Source of the DNA: CAZYAK01 sp964645935
GTDB taxonomy: Bacteria; Patescibacteriota; Gracilibacteria; Peribacterales; Peribacteraceae
Assembly: GCA_964645935.1 (NCBI GenBank)
Contig: CAZYAK010000021.1
Span: 1 to 21,211, forward strand
Direction of reading: 5' to 3'
Length of the DNA: 21,211 bases
Positions 6,969 through 14,165 of this stretch are shown here, one piece after another. Each line of letters opens with the position of its first letter. Within the stretch, counting starts at the first letter, position 1. Made by a program: the position numbers and the translations under genes. The notes under the pieces are model-generated. The model ran no database searches. It saw nothing but the letters and a program-made list of their open reading frames with translations, and had not been told where the DNA came from.

Positions 6969-9029
6969 ATGCGCCAGATCTTCTCCTCCCATCGGTTCCG
7001 TGAGCGCCGTTTGCTCTTTGAGGACCCGGCCCCGGCCGCGGGCGTCGACGTCGCCACCATGGCCCCTGAACGGGCGCTGAGCCGCGCTCAGGAGATCAAG
7101 AAGGCCGCGATCGACGCCATGACGGCGGATCCGACCATCGGGAACATCGAGACGGTGCGCGGAGTGAACGTCGCGGTCGCGGCAACCGAGGGGCGCGCCG
7201 CGCTCGAGAATCTCTGCAAGCGCCTCGGCGACGTCGCCGCGCTCATGCGCAACACCGGTGGCAAGACCCTGGAAGAGGTCCGAACCAAATTTGCAACAGT
7301 GCCCGTGGTCTTTGAGGAAACTGGTGCACCACCGAGCGTCACCATGACCGTGCGCCCCCGCGCCGAGACAGCCGCGCCCGCCGCCGGCGGCACCGTGGAA
7401 TCGCTGATGGCCTCAAGCCGCGCCCTCACCAGCATGCCTCCCGGCCTCAAGGCATCGATGGAGAACCACATCCGGGCTCTGGATCCCGCCTACGCACGCG
7501 CGGTGCTCCGTACGGTGGATGGCATGAGCGCTACGCAGTCGGAGAACATCAAATCTATTCTCCGCCGCGTGGCTACCGGGCCCAACGGTGTCACGGAGAT
7601 CGCGGATCAAGTGAACACCAACCCGTTCCTCTTCTTCTGCCTGGGCCTGCCAGCCACCGTGCGCCAGCGCGCCGGCGCGCGCCTCACGGCCATCCGCGCA
7701 CTTCCTGTCCGCACAGGCGCAACCGACCCACAGGAGCGCCCGACGCAGCAGGAAAAAGATGCCGTCATCGCGGTCAATGGCAGCATCACCACCGCCTACC
7801 AGGCCGAACGCGCGGCCTCCGGTGCCAGTACTTCCCCGGTAGGCGGCTCCCCCGACCGCGAGCCCGCCCCCGGCGAAACGCGCGGCGACTATCTCATCCG
7901 ACAGATGAGTAACGATTGGGATACTATCCAGCGTAGCGGCGACGCCAACCGCGACTCCGTGGGCGCCGCGCTGCGCCTCGTCGGCAACGCCATCGCGCTG
8001 TTCGGGTCGTTTACGAGTAACCCTCCCACGTTCAACCAGTCTGAGGCCGCGCTGCGCCAGAATGAGATGGGCGCCGCTGGTGGCCCAGCTGGCGCGCCCT
8101 CGACGGGCCCGGCGGGTGCGCCGGTACCACGTGCGGACCAGATCGCCACGATGACCGATGTCATGGAAGCAGGCCGGCGCGACGTGCGCATTACGCCCCG
8201 CCTTCCCGCCGACATCCCGGTGCTCCAGACGCGCATTGCCGCGCTCGGCATCCTCCCTGGGCGCATCACGGTTGAGGCCGGCCCGCCGCAGTGGCTTCGC
8301 GTCAACACGGCGACGGATGCAGAGAAACAGCAAATCACCACATCACTGCTCGCCCTCGCGCGGGAGCGCGCGCCCGCCGCCGCGCCGGGCTCCGCGCCGG
8401 ATGCCGCTCGCGGACGTGCCATGCGCGAGAATGGCGACCACCACCTGCTCCANNNNNNNNNNNNNNNNNNNNNNNNNNNNNNNNNNNNNNNNNNNNNNNN
8501 NNNNNNNNNNNNNNNNNNNNNNNNNNNNNNNNNNNNNNNNNNNNNNNNNNNNGCCAACGTCGCCGAATCCGGCGCCGCGGTGAACGCGACGGTCAAGTTC
8601 GAGGGCGGCAAGTGGCGCTACTCCATGGCCGCACCCGCCATCGCGCTGCGCGACTTCACGGAGGCGATCCCCGATACGGTCCCCGCCAACTTGCGCGGCA
8701 AGCTCACTTCCCTCAAGGGCGCCCTCACAGGCACGGACACCACGGCCACCCAGGCCGCCGAGCGCGGCCGCGCGCTGCACGACAACGGCGACCACCACCT
8801 GCTCCATACCGCCAACGCCACCTACAACGACGCCACCGAGGACTATACCGCCAACGTCGCCGAATCCGGCGCCGCGGTGAACGCCACCGTCAAGTTCGAA
8901 GCCGGGAAGTGGCGCTACTCCATGGCCGCACCCGCCATCGCGCTGCGCGACTTCACGGAGGCGATCCCCGATACGGTCCCCGCCAACTTGCGCGGCAAGC
9001 TCACGGCGCTTAAGACCGCCCTTACCTGA
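6969..9029 (+). CDS. Large tagged protein with 99-residue tandem repeats (interrupted by assembly gap)
   Basis: The protein starts MRQIFSSHRF followed by RERRLLFEDP, which contains the shared tag E12-R-R-L-L16. The middle (~30-480) is Ala/Thr-rich and mostly helical, with Pro/Gly-rich linkers. The C-terminus is a tandem repeat of 99 residues (297 bp): the segment from 8553 recurs at 8850 almost identically at DNA level, and NGDHHLL occurs both before the gap and at about 8785. The 100-N gap at 8453-8552 lies inside this array, so the true length is unknown. There is no signal peptide, membrane segment or catalytic motif. It is the last gene of the 5993 operon and converges on the 9033 gene with 3 nt between them. 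Confidence 0.7.
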   Translation: MRQIFSSHRFRERRLLFEDPAPAAGVDVATMAPERALSRAQEIKKAAIDAMTADPTIGNIETVRGVNVAVAATEGRAALENLCKRLGDVAALMRNTGGKTLEEVRTKFATVPVVFEETGAPPSVTMTVRPRAETAAPAAGGTVESLMASSRALTSMPPGLKASMENHIRALDPAYARAVLRTVDGMSATQSENIKSILRRVATGPNGVTEIADQVNTNPFLFFCLGLPATVRQRAGARLTAIRALPVRTGATDPQERPTQQEKDAVIAVNGSITTAYQAERAASGASTSPVGGSPDREPAPGETRGDYLIRQMSNDWDTIQRSGDANRDSVGAALRLVGNAIALFGSFTSNPPTFNQSEAALRQNEMGAAGGPAGAPSTGPAGAPVPRADQIATMTDVMEAGRRDVRITPRLPADIPVLQTRIAALGILPGRITVEAGPPQWLRVNTATDAEKQQITTSLLALARERAPAAAPGSAPDAARGRAMRENGDHHLLXXXXXXXXXXXXXXXXXXXXXXXXXXXXXXXXXXANVAESGAAVNATVKFEGGKWRYSMAAPAIALRDFTEAIPDTVPANLRGKLTSLKGALTGTDTTATQAAERGRALHDNGDHHLLHTANATYNDATEDYTANVAESGAAVNATVKFEAGKWRYSMAAPAIALRDFTEAIPDTVPANLRGKLTALKTALT
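8431..9029 (+). repeat. Tandem repeat of 297 bp (99 codons) with an unresolved gap
   Basis: Bases 8553 onward and 8850 onward are nearly identical for about 160 nt (ANVAESGAAVNATVKFE through VPANLRGKLT), offset by 297. The motif GCGACCACCACCTGCTCCA ends at 8452 and again at 8806. Phasing the array, the true content of the gap should be 43 + 297n bp, which also keeps the reading frame. Confidence 0.85.
8453..8552. other. Assembly gap (100 N) inside the tandem repeat
   Basis: Exactly 100 N, a scaffolding placeholder. Both flanks are repeat sequence, so the gap reflects an unassembled repeat rather than a known distance. Confidence 0.95.
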
Positions 9030-9032
9030 TCA

Positions 9033-9968
9033 TCACGGCTTCTTGGGCCCGAACTCCGCGTTGGCAGCCGCCTTCCTCCGCAGGAAGTCCGCGTCCACCT
9101 CGCGGCGCGTCTGCTGCGTGGCGACCTCGGCCTTTACGCGCTTCTGCACCGTCTCGCGCTCCACGAGGCCCTTGCCCACGTGGCGGTCCTCCTCCGCCTG
9201 CACGCGGTCCTTGGCGATGCGTTCCAGCACCTTCTTGAGCTTGGCGTCGCACTCGCGTTCGACGCGCGCGGCGTTCTCGCGGTAGCCGGGTTTGGAACGA
9301 TCTGCCTCCATCTGCCAGAGGAGCTGGTGCTTCTCGCCGTCGATCAGCTGGCGCTGCTTCTGCTCCTCCTCGTGCAGTTCCTTCATGCGTTCCTTGAATT
9401 GCTCGTCAATCTGCTGTTTTTCAGTCTGGGAGCCGTGTTCCAGCTTCTCCTTCTCCTGCGTTTCGCGCGTGCCGGCGCGATACTTGGCCTCGGCGGCGTC
9501 GCGCTCCGCGTAGTGGATCTCGTCCTTGCGGTGCTGCTCGCGCTCGTAGGCCTCGCGCTCGGCCTGGGCTTTGCGGGCAGCGTCCTCGTGCAGCGACTCA
9601 AAATACTTCTTCCGCTGCTTGGCGTACTTCTCGTCCTTGTCGCGTCGCTCCTTGATGCGCAGCTCCTCCGCGGCCTTGCGGCGCTTGTCGGCCTCGATGG
9701 CCTCCTTGCGGCGCTTTTGCTCCACGCGCCACGCCGCCTCGTCGCGCTTGCGCTGGATCTCCGCGGCCTCCTCCGCCTTCACCTCCGCTTCGCCGCGCGC
9801 GGCGAAGCCGGCTTGCTCCTCGGCGTGCGCCTCCTTGCGGCCCGCGGTCTTCTCCTCCTCCTTCCGCATCGCCGCGAGACTGTCGTCCTGGAACTTCTCC
9901 AGCAACCGGCGCCTCCGCTCCTCGTCGGGCAGCTCGGCCTCGTTGACCGGCGGGATCGGGTTCGACAT
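9033..9968 (-). CDS. Long charged coiled-coil protein of unknown function
   Basis: The product has 311 residues, dominated by Glu, Lys, Arg, Gln and Ala from residue 15 to the end, with almost no Pro or Gly in the middle; this is a long coiled coil or single alpha helix. It has no signal peptide, membrane segment or recognisable domain. The start is ATG 9968, 8 nt after an extended -10 box and without a Shine-Dalgarno site. It is the only minus-strand gene in the 1.3-12 kb block. It shares a 119-bp divergent promoter region with the copy D operon and converges on the 6969 gene. Its composition resembles the central part of the 1666 product and the second half of the 10447 product, so it may belong to the same system. 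Confidence 0.7.
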   Translation of the reverse strand: MSNPIPPVNEAELPDEERRRRLLEKFQDDSLAAMRKEEEKTAGRKEAHAEEQAGFAARGEAEVKAEEAAEIQRKRDEAAWRVEQKRRKEAIEADKRRKAAEELRIKERRDKDEKYAKQRKKYFESLHEDAARKAQAEREAYEREQHRKDEIHYAERDAAEAKYRAGTRETQEKEKLEHGSQTEKQQIDEQFKERMKELHEEEQKQRQLIDGEKHQLLWQMEADRSKPGYRENAARVERECDAKLKKVLERIAKDRVQAEEDRHVGKGLVERETVQKRVKAEVATQQTRREVDADFLRRKAAANAEFGPKKP

Positions 9969-9976
9969 ATCGGATC

Positions 9977-9985
9977 AGTATACCA
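9977..9985 (-). promoter_or_regulatory. Extended -10 promoter, near-leaderless, for the coiled-coil gene
   Basis: On the minus strand TGG-TATACT ends 8 nt before the ATG at 9968, so the transcript would begin at or within 1-2 nt of the start codon. The same TGGTATACT string precedes the 1319 gene. Confidence 0.6.
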
Positions 9986-10047
9986 GATTTTGGGCTTTCC
10001 GTCGCGCTTCACGTGCTATGTAGCGCCGTGGGGAGGAGTGCGGATCG

Positions 10048-10076
10048 GTGACAGAACGGCGCGATTCTGCTATAAT
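10048..10076 (+). promoter_or_regulatory. Promoter with consensus -10 for the copy D operon
   Basis: GTGACA (10048-10053), a 17-bp spacer, then the perfect TATAAT (10071-10076) preceded by TGC. ATG 10088 lies 11 nt after the hexamer, so the leader is only about 4 nt. This is the best promoter in the window. Confidence 0.7.
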
Positions 10077-10087
10077 GAGCAGATTTC

Positions 10088-10444
10088 ATGGCTTCCACCC
10101 CACCCCCGCCGGCTGCCGATGCAAAGGGCCCCCCGCCGATCCTCAGCGGCCCCGAGCTCTACGACATGCTCATGGCGCCCATCGAGCCGGAGCTCGTGAG
10201 TGCGGCCATCCCTGGTCTCACCGAGCGTTACGCGGGAGAGAGCCCGGACCGAGCGAAGGAGCGCAAGGAGCGCTATCGTCGCGCTTTCGAGGAGTACGCG
10301 CGGCGGTTCGCGGCGTACATGGAGCGCTGGGACGCGCAGCTCCATGCCTTCAAGCGTGCCGTCTCCGCCTCTCTGGAGGACACCGCGCGTGAGGGGGATG
10401 AAGCAGGTATGCGCGCTCTGGATTCCGCCATCTACAGCGCGTGA
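10088..10444 (+). CDS. IEPEL-family small helical protein, copy D
   Basis: The product has 118 residues. A Pro/Ala-rich N-terminus (1-20) precedes the core from G21: IEPEL at 32-36, ERY at 46-48, RY at 62-63, AF at 66-67 and YM at 77-78, then a charged helical tail ending LDSAIYSA. Its closest relative by eye is copy C (GxxxYDMLM). It is transcribed from a near-consensus promoter with almost no leader. Its stop codon is 2 nt before the start of the 10447 gene, the same spacing as between copy C and the 6969 gene. I recognise no family. It is likely cytoplasmic. Confidence 0.78.
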   Translation: MASTPPPPAADAKGPPPILSGPELYDMLMAPIEPELVSAAIPGLTERYAGESPDRAKERKERYRRAFEEYARRFAAYMERWDAQLHAFKRAVSASLEDTAREGDEAGMRALDSAIYSA

Positions 10445-10446
10445 CC

Positions 10447-12038
10447 ATGATGCGCCCCTACCTCCCCCGCCAGCCCCGGGTCTCGGCCGAGCGCCGCTTG
10501 CTATGGATGTCCGGCGAGGTGCCGGATGTGCAGAGGGCCGTGGAAGAGGCGGCACAAGCAGCGGATCGGCAGATGGACCACGGCGAAGCGCGTTCGGAGG
10601 AGATCGCGTGGAAGTACGGGAAGGAAGCTGCCGAAGTGTCGCAGCGGCAACGGGAGCAGATCGACAAGAGTCTGCGGGAAGTCTCCCGGGTTATCACCGA
10701 CGCGCTGCAGGACGTGCAGCCCGCCGATCGTCCGGCGTTCCTGCACCATCTCAATGCCCGCCTCGCTCGGCGCAACGTCATCGCGGACGTGGGCGCCAGC
10801 GGCATCGTGCAGGTGCGTGCCATGCGCGGCAGGGAGGTGGCCGCCCGCCCGGAAACCGAAGAGGCGATCGCCATCGTCTTGGACCGGATCAAGGGCCTCA
10901 CGGGTGAGGATCGGCAGAAGCAGATCGCCGACATGTTCTACCCTCTGGAAGGGACGATGGGGTCCCTGCCGCCTTCGGAGCAGCAGGACTACGGAAACGC
11001 GGTGATCGCGCGGGTCGGCCTCCCGGATTGGGAGGTCTTCCGGTCGTCCGTGGGCATCTGGGCCTTCCGCCAGAGGCAGACGACCGCGGCCCCGGCGCCT
11101 GTCCCGGTGGCACGAGGCGCCAATGGCGTTTCTCCTCCTGCTGTGGAGAGCAGAGAGACGCCGCCACCCGTCGTCGCGGCCCCCGCCCCNNNNNNNNNNN
11201 NNNNNNNNNNNNNNNNNNNNNNNNNNNNNNNNNNNNNNNNNNNNNNNNNNNNNNNNNNNNNNNNNNNNNNNNNNNNNNNNNNNNNNNNNCGCCCGAGCGC
11301 GAGATGACGCCGGTGGAGCGTCGCGTCGCGTCCATCCGCTCGGAGGCCGACCGCCGGTTCAATGGCAACCTGATGAGGTTGTGGGAGGACGTAAGAGCAG
11401 AGCGAAGGACCCAGCTCCAGCGTTGGCGGGAGGCGACTGATTCCCCGGAGCGCCAGGAGAAGGCCAAGGACCTGAAGGACGCGGAAGAAGCCTTCTACGC
11501 TAAGCGCCGGGAATGGAACAACCTGCCCAACACCGAGCTCGACACCGACCGCGGCCGGAAGATCAACGCGGAGAAGCGCGCCCTCGAAGAGCAGATGGAC
11601 ATCAAGCGGCGCGCTTGGCTCGACCAAGGGGCCGCGGACCGTCCCCTGGCCGAGGCCGAGGAGGCCAAGCTTAAGCAGCTTGCCGAGAAGGACACCTTCA
11701 TCCAAGACAGCATCTACGCGCCTATCCCCACCGATGCGGCGGAGCTCAATGCAGCGCTGGCGCGCATCCGCCAGGATCCGGTCCGCGCCGCCCGCGTGGC
11801 GGGCGTGCGAGTTTCCATGGACACCACTAACCGGCTGGAGGTGGTGGCGCACCTTCCGGAACCGATCCGCCTTGAGCTGCTGCGAAGCGGGTACAACTCC
11901 GTGATCCGTTCTCGTATCACCGTCCCGGGATACGTGATCGGGGCGCCGGTGCGGGAGGTGGGCGTCGATGCGCGTGCCTTCGCGCAGATGCTGGAACGGT
12001 ATGCCTCCACCGCGCCGCCGCCGCAGGAGGAGCACTAG
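10447..12038 (+). CDS. Large tagged partner protein, helical with proline-rich linker (interrupted by assembly gap)
   Basis: The start is ATG 10447 or 10450, just after the copy D stop. The N-terminus contains SAERRLL, so the shared tag E15-R-R-L-L19 is intact. The first ~215 residues are helical and charged, with an alpha/beta stretch (ADRPAFLHHLNARLARRN onward). A linker rich in Pro, Ala and Val runs into the 100-N gap. After the gap the frame continues with a long charged helical region and a C-terminal alpha/beta stretch, ending PPPQEEH. The pre- and post-gap frames differ with 100 N, so if this is one gene the true gap must be 3n+2 bp. No catalytic motif, signal peptide or membrane helix is visible. 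The function is unknown. Confidence 0.68.
11190..11289. other. Assembly gap (100 N) in the proline-rich linker of the 10447 gene
   Basis: Exactly 100 N. The left flank is very C-rich (GCGGCCCCCGCCCC), so sequencing dropout or a Pro/Ala repeat is likely. The size is arbitrary. Confidence 0.95.
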
Positions 12039-12113
12039 GCCAAGCGAGATGGATCAGTAGGTAGATTGATCCGGAGACGGCCCGGATGATGCCAGTCTTC
12101 GGGTCTCGCGGGC

Positions 12114-13925
12114 TCAGTCCAGCACCGTCTTGATGTGCAGCTCTTTCAGCTGCTTGTCGGTGACCACGGACGGCGCCCCCATCATTGCGTCCTGTGCCTT
12201 GCCGTTTTTGGGGAAGGCGTAGATGTCTCGGATGGAGGGGCACTCCCAGAGCACCATCATTAAGCGATCGATACCCGGGGCGCAGCCGCCGTGGGGCGGG
12301 GCGCCGAACTGGAACGCCTTGATCATGCCGCCGAACTTCTTGTCCACGTCCTCCTTGGTGTACCCGGCGATCTCAAACGCCTTGTACATGATGTCCGGGC
12401 GGTGGTTGCGGATGGCGCCGGACGTCAGTTCGAAGCCGTTGCAGACGAAGTCGTACTGGTAGGCCAGGATCTCCGTGGGGTCCTTGGTCATGAGCGCCTC
12501 CATCCCGCCCTGGGGCATGGAGAAGGGGTTATGGGAGAAGTCGATCTTCTTGTCCTCCTCGTTCCACTCGTACATGGGGAAGTCCACGATCCAGGCCCAC
12601 GCGGCCTTCTTGGGGTCGATGAGCCCCAGGCGCTTGGCGCACTCTGCGCGTACCTGGCCGAGCGCCTTGCACGCAGTGAGCCACTTGTCCGCGCCAAAGA
12701 AGACGATGTCGCCGTCCTTCGCGCCCACCGTCTCGCCGATCTTCTTCGCGAGATCGTCACCGAGGAACTTCAGGATCGGCCCACTGGGGCCGCTGTCGCT
12801 CGATCCGGTGGAAGGAGCTTGTCCTGAGCTTGTCGAAGGGTCCTTCCACGTGAGGTACGCGAGGCCCTTGGCGCCGTAGATCTTGGCCACCTCCGTGAGC
12901 GCGTCGATGTCCGAGCGGGAGAAACCGGCGCCGCCCGGGACCCGGAGCGCGTGCACCACGTCCTTGTGGGCGACGGCGTCGGCAAACACCTTAAAGCCGC
13001 AGCCGGCGACGAGATCACTCACGTTCTTGATCTCCAGCTCGTAGCGGAGATCCGGCTTGTCGGATCCGTACGTGTTGAGCGCGTCCTTCCAGGTGATGCG
13101 CGGGAACGGATCCCATACCACCTTCTTGTCGGAGAACGCGTGCGTGAGCTCGATCATCAGGGGCTCGGCCACCTGGAAGACGTCCTCTTGTGTGACGAAG
13201 CTCATTTCCAGGTCGAGCTGGTAGAACTCGCCGGGGTGGCGGTCCGCGCGTGGGTCTTCGTCGCGGAAGCAGGGGGCGATCTGGAAGTAGCGGTCCAGGC
13301 CGGCCACCATCAGCAGCTGCTTGAACTGCTGCGGCGCCTGCGGGAGGGCGTAGAACATGCCCGGGTGGATGCGGCTGGGCACCAGGTAGTCGCGCGCGCC
13401 CTCGGGGGAGGAGTTGGCGAGGATGGGCGTCTGCACCTCTGTGAACTGCTTGGCGTGCATGTACTTGCGGATGTGCGTGATGAGCTGGTCACGCTTCATC
13501 ATCATTTCCTGCATCTTGGGACGGCGCAGGTCCAGGAAGCGGTACTGCAATCGCAGCTCCTCGTTGATGTCCTTGTCCTGATCGATCTCGAACGGGGGCG
13601 TCTTGGATTCGCTGAGCACCTCAAGCCGCTTGGCGAGGACCTCGATCTCCCCCGTGGGGTTCTCCTTCTTCTCTGCGCCCTCGCGGCGCCTCACCACGGT
13701 GCCTTCGATCTTGAGCACCCACTCCGAGCGGATGGACTCCGCCATGGAGGCGGCCTCCTTGGTCTCCTCCGGGTTGAACACCACCTGCGTGATGCCGTAG
13801 TGGTCGCGGACGTCCACGAAGATCAGCCCGCCGTGGTCGCGGCGACGATGCACCCAGCCGCAGAGGGTGACGGTGGTATCGGCGTGGGAGGCGCGCAGGT
13901 CGCCGCAGGTGTGGGTTCGGATCAT
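12114..13925 (-). CDS. aspS: Aspartyl-tRNA synthetase
   Basis: The product has 603 residues (E. coli AspRS: 590). It charges tRNA with aspartate in the cytoplasm. The N-terminal anticodon-binding OB fold is clear (TVTLCGWVHRRRDHGGLIFVDVRD). Class II motif 2 is FRDEDPRADRHPGEFYQLD, and motif 3 is around GCAPGIDRLMM. A bacterial GAD insertion domain is present. The start is ATG 13925, giving the usual short N-terminus and lying 9 nt after a TATACT box. H31 with DHGG matches the residue reported in nondiscriminating AspRS (Pseudomonas aeruginosa), which also charges tRNA-Asn. Residues ~361-375 (PSTSSGQAPSTG) are encoded by an inserted palindromic repeat in a GAD-domain loop. Confidence 0.95.
   Translation of the reverse strand: MIRTHTCGDLRASHADTTVTLCGWVHRRRDHGGLIFVDVRDHYGITQVVFNPEETKEAASMAESIRSEWVLKIEGTVVRRREGAEKKENPTGEIEVLAKRLEVLSESKTPPFEIDQDKDINEELRLQYRFLDLRRPKMQEMMMKRDQLITHIRKYMHAKQFTEVQTPILANSSPEGARDYLVPSRIHPGMFYALPQAPQQFKQLLMVAGLDRYFQIAPCFRDEDPRADRHPGEFYQLDLEMSFVTQEDVFQVAEPLMIELTHAFSDKKVVWDPFPRITWKDALNTYGSDKPDLRYELEIKNVSDLVAGCGFKVFADAVAHKDVVHALRVPGGAGFSRSDIDALTEVAKIYGAKGLAYLTWKDPSTSSGQAPSTGSSDSGPSGPILKFLGDDLAKKIGETVGAKDGDIVFFGADKWLTACKALGQVRAECAKRLGLIDPKKAAWAWIVDFPMYEWNEEDKKIDFSHNPFSMPQGGMEALMTKDPTEILAYQYDFVCNGFELTSGAIRNHRPDIMYKAFEIAGYTKEDVDKKFGGMIKAFQFGAPPHGGCAPGIDRLMMVLWECPSIRDIYAFPKNGKAQDAMMGAPSVVTDKQLKELHIKTVLD
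12808..12849 (-). repeat. Palindromic interspersed repeat inserted in frame in aspS
   Basis: A 42-bp element with perfect 9-bp arms (GTGGAAGGA at 12808-12816 and TCCTTCCAC at 12841-12849). Its core on the minus strand is CTTCGACAAGCTCAGGACAAG. This core resembles a REP-like sequence that recurs in many bacterial genomes and metagenomes, where it is often translated as STSSGQ or PELVEG. Only one copy is in this window. It keeps the aspS frame and adds about 12-14 residues. Confidence 0.7.
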
Positions 13926-13934
13926 GGTAGGCGG

Positions 13935-13940
13935 AGTATA
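13935..13940 (-). promoter_or_regulatory. -10 box for near-leaderless aspS transcription
   Basis: TATACT on the minus strand ends 9 nt before the aspS ATG (13925). There is no Shine-Dalgarno site and no clear -35. Confidence 0.5.
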
Positions 13941-13984
13941 GGGGCGGGATGATAGCGGGGGCCAGGCGCGGAAGGAATGCGCCG

Positions 13985-14165
13985 TGCGCAATGGGCCCCG
14001 TGGAGGCCCATGCGCCGAATCTCACAAAACGCGAAACGGATGCGGTTTCGTTGTTCAGGAGGCTATGGAACAACAATGTGATCACGGCAGCAACTCGCTG
14101 TCGCCGCGGATGGTCCGCGGCTGGGCAGTCAGTCCGATCCTTGAAAGCGAGAAAGCGAGGAAGCG
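13985..14165 (+). other. Hairpin-rich intergenic region upstream of the zinc-ribbon gene
   Basis: Four adjacent inverted repeats are visible: GCGCAATGGGCC (13986-13997) with GGCCCATGCGC (14005-14015, one bulge); CGAAAC (14032-14037) with GTTTCG (14045-14050); GTTGTTC (14050-14056) with GAACAAC (14068-14074), looping out AGGAGGCTATG; and CCGCGGA (14104-14110) with TCCGCGG (14114-14120). The second and third share base 14050 and may be alternatives. It may be a structured leader or a small RNA; I see no clear promoter. Confidence 0.4.

Noticed and set aside
8553..9029. CRISPR-like or IS-related repeat
   Set aside because: The period is 297 bp, in frame and coding; there are no short spacers, inverted ends or transposase.
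9926..9945. ERRRRLL in the coiled-coil protein as another copy of the ExRLL tag
   Set aside because: It occurs in a generic Glu/Arg coiled coil at residues 17-23 without the preceding pattern, so chance is the better explanation.
9180..10199. Plus-strand frame with many leucines, looking like a membrane protein
   Set aside because: It is the reverse complement of the Glu/Lys codons of the coiled-coil gene 9033-9968; GAG/AAG repeats read backwards give CTC/CTT (Leu).
12951..13952. Plus-strand 333-residue frame opposite aspS
   Set aside because: It is a shadow of a clear aspartyl-tRNA synthetase.
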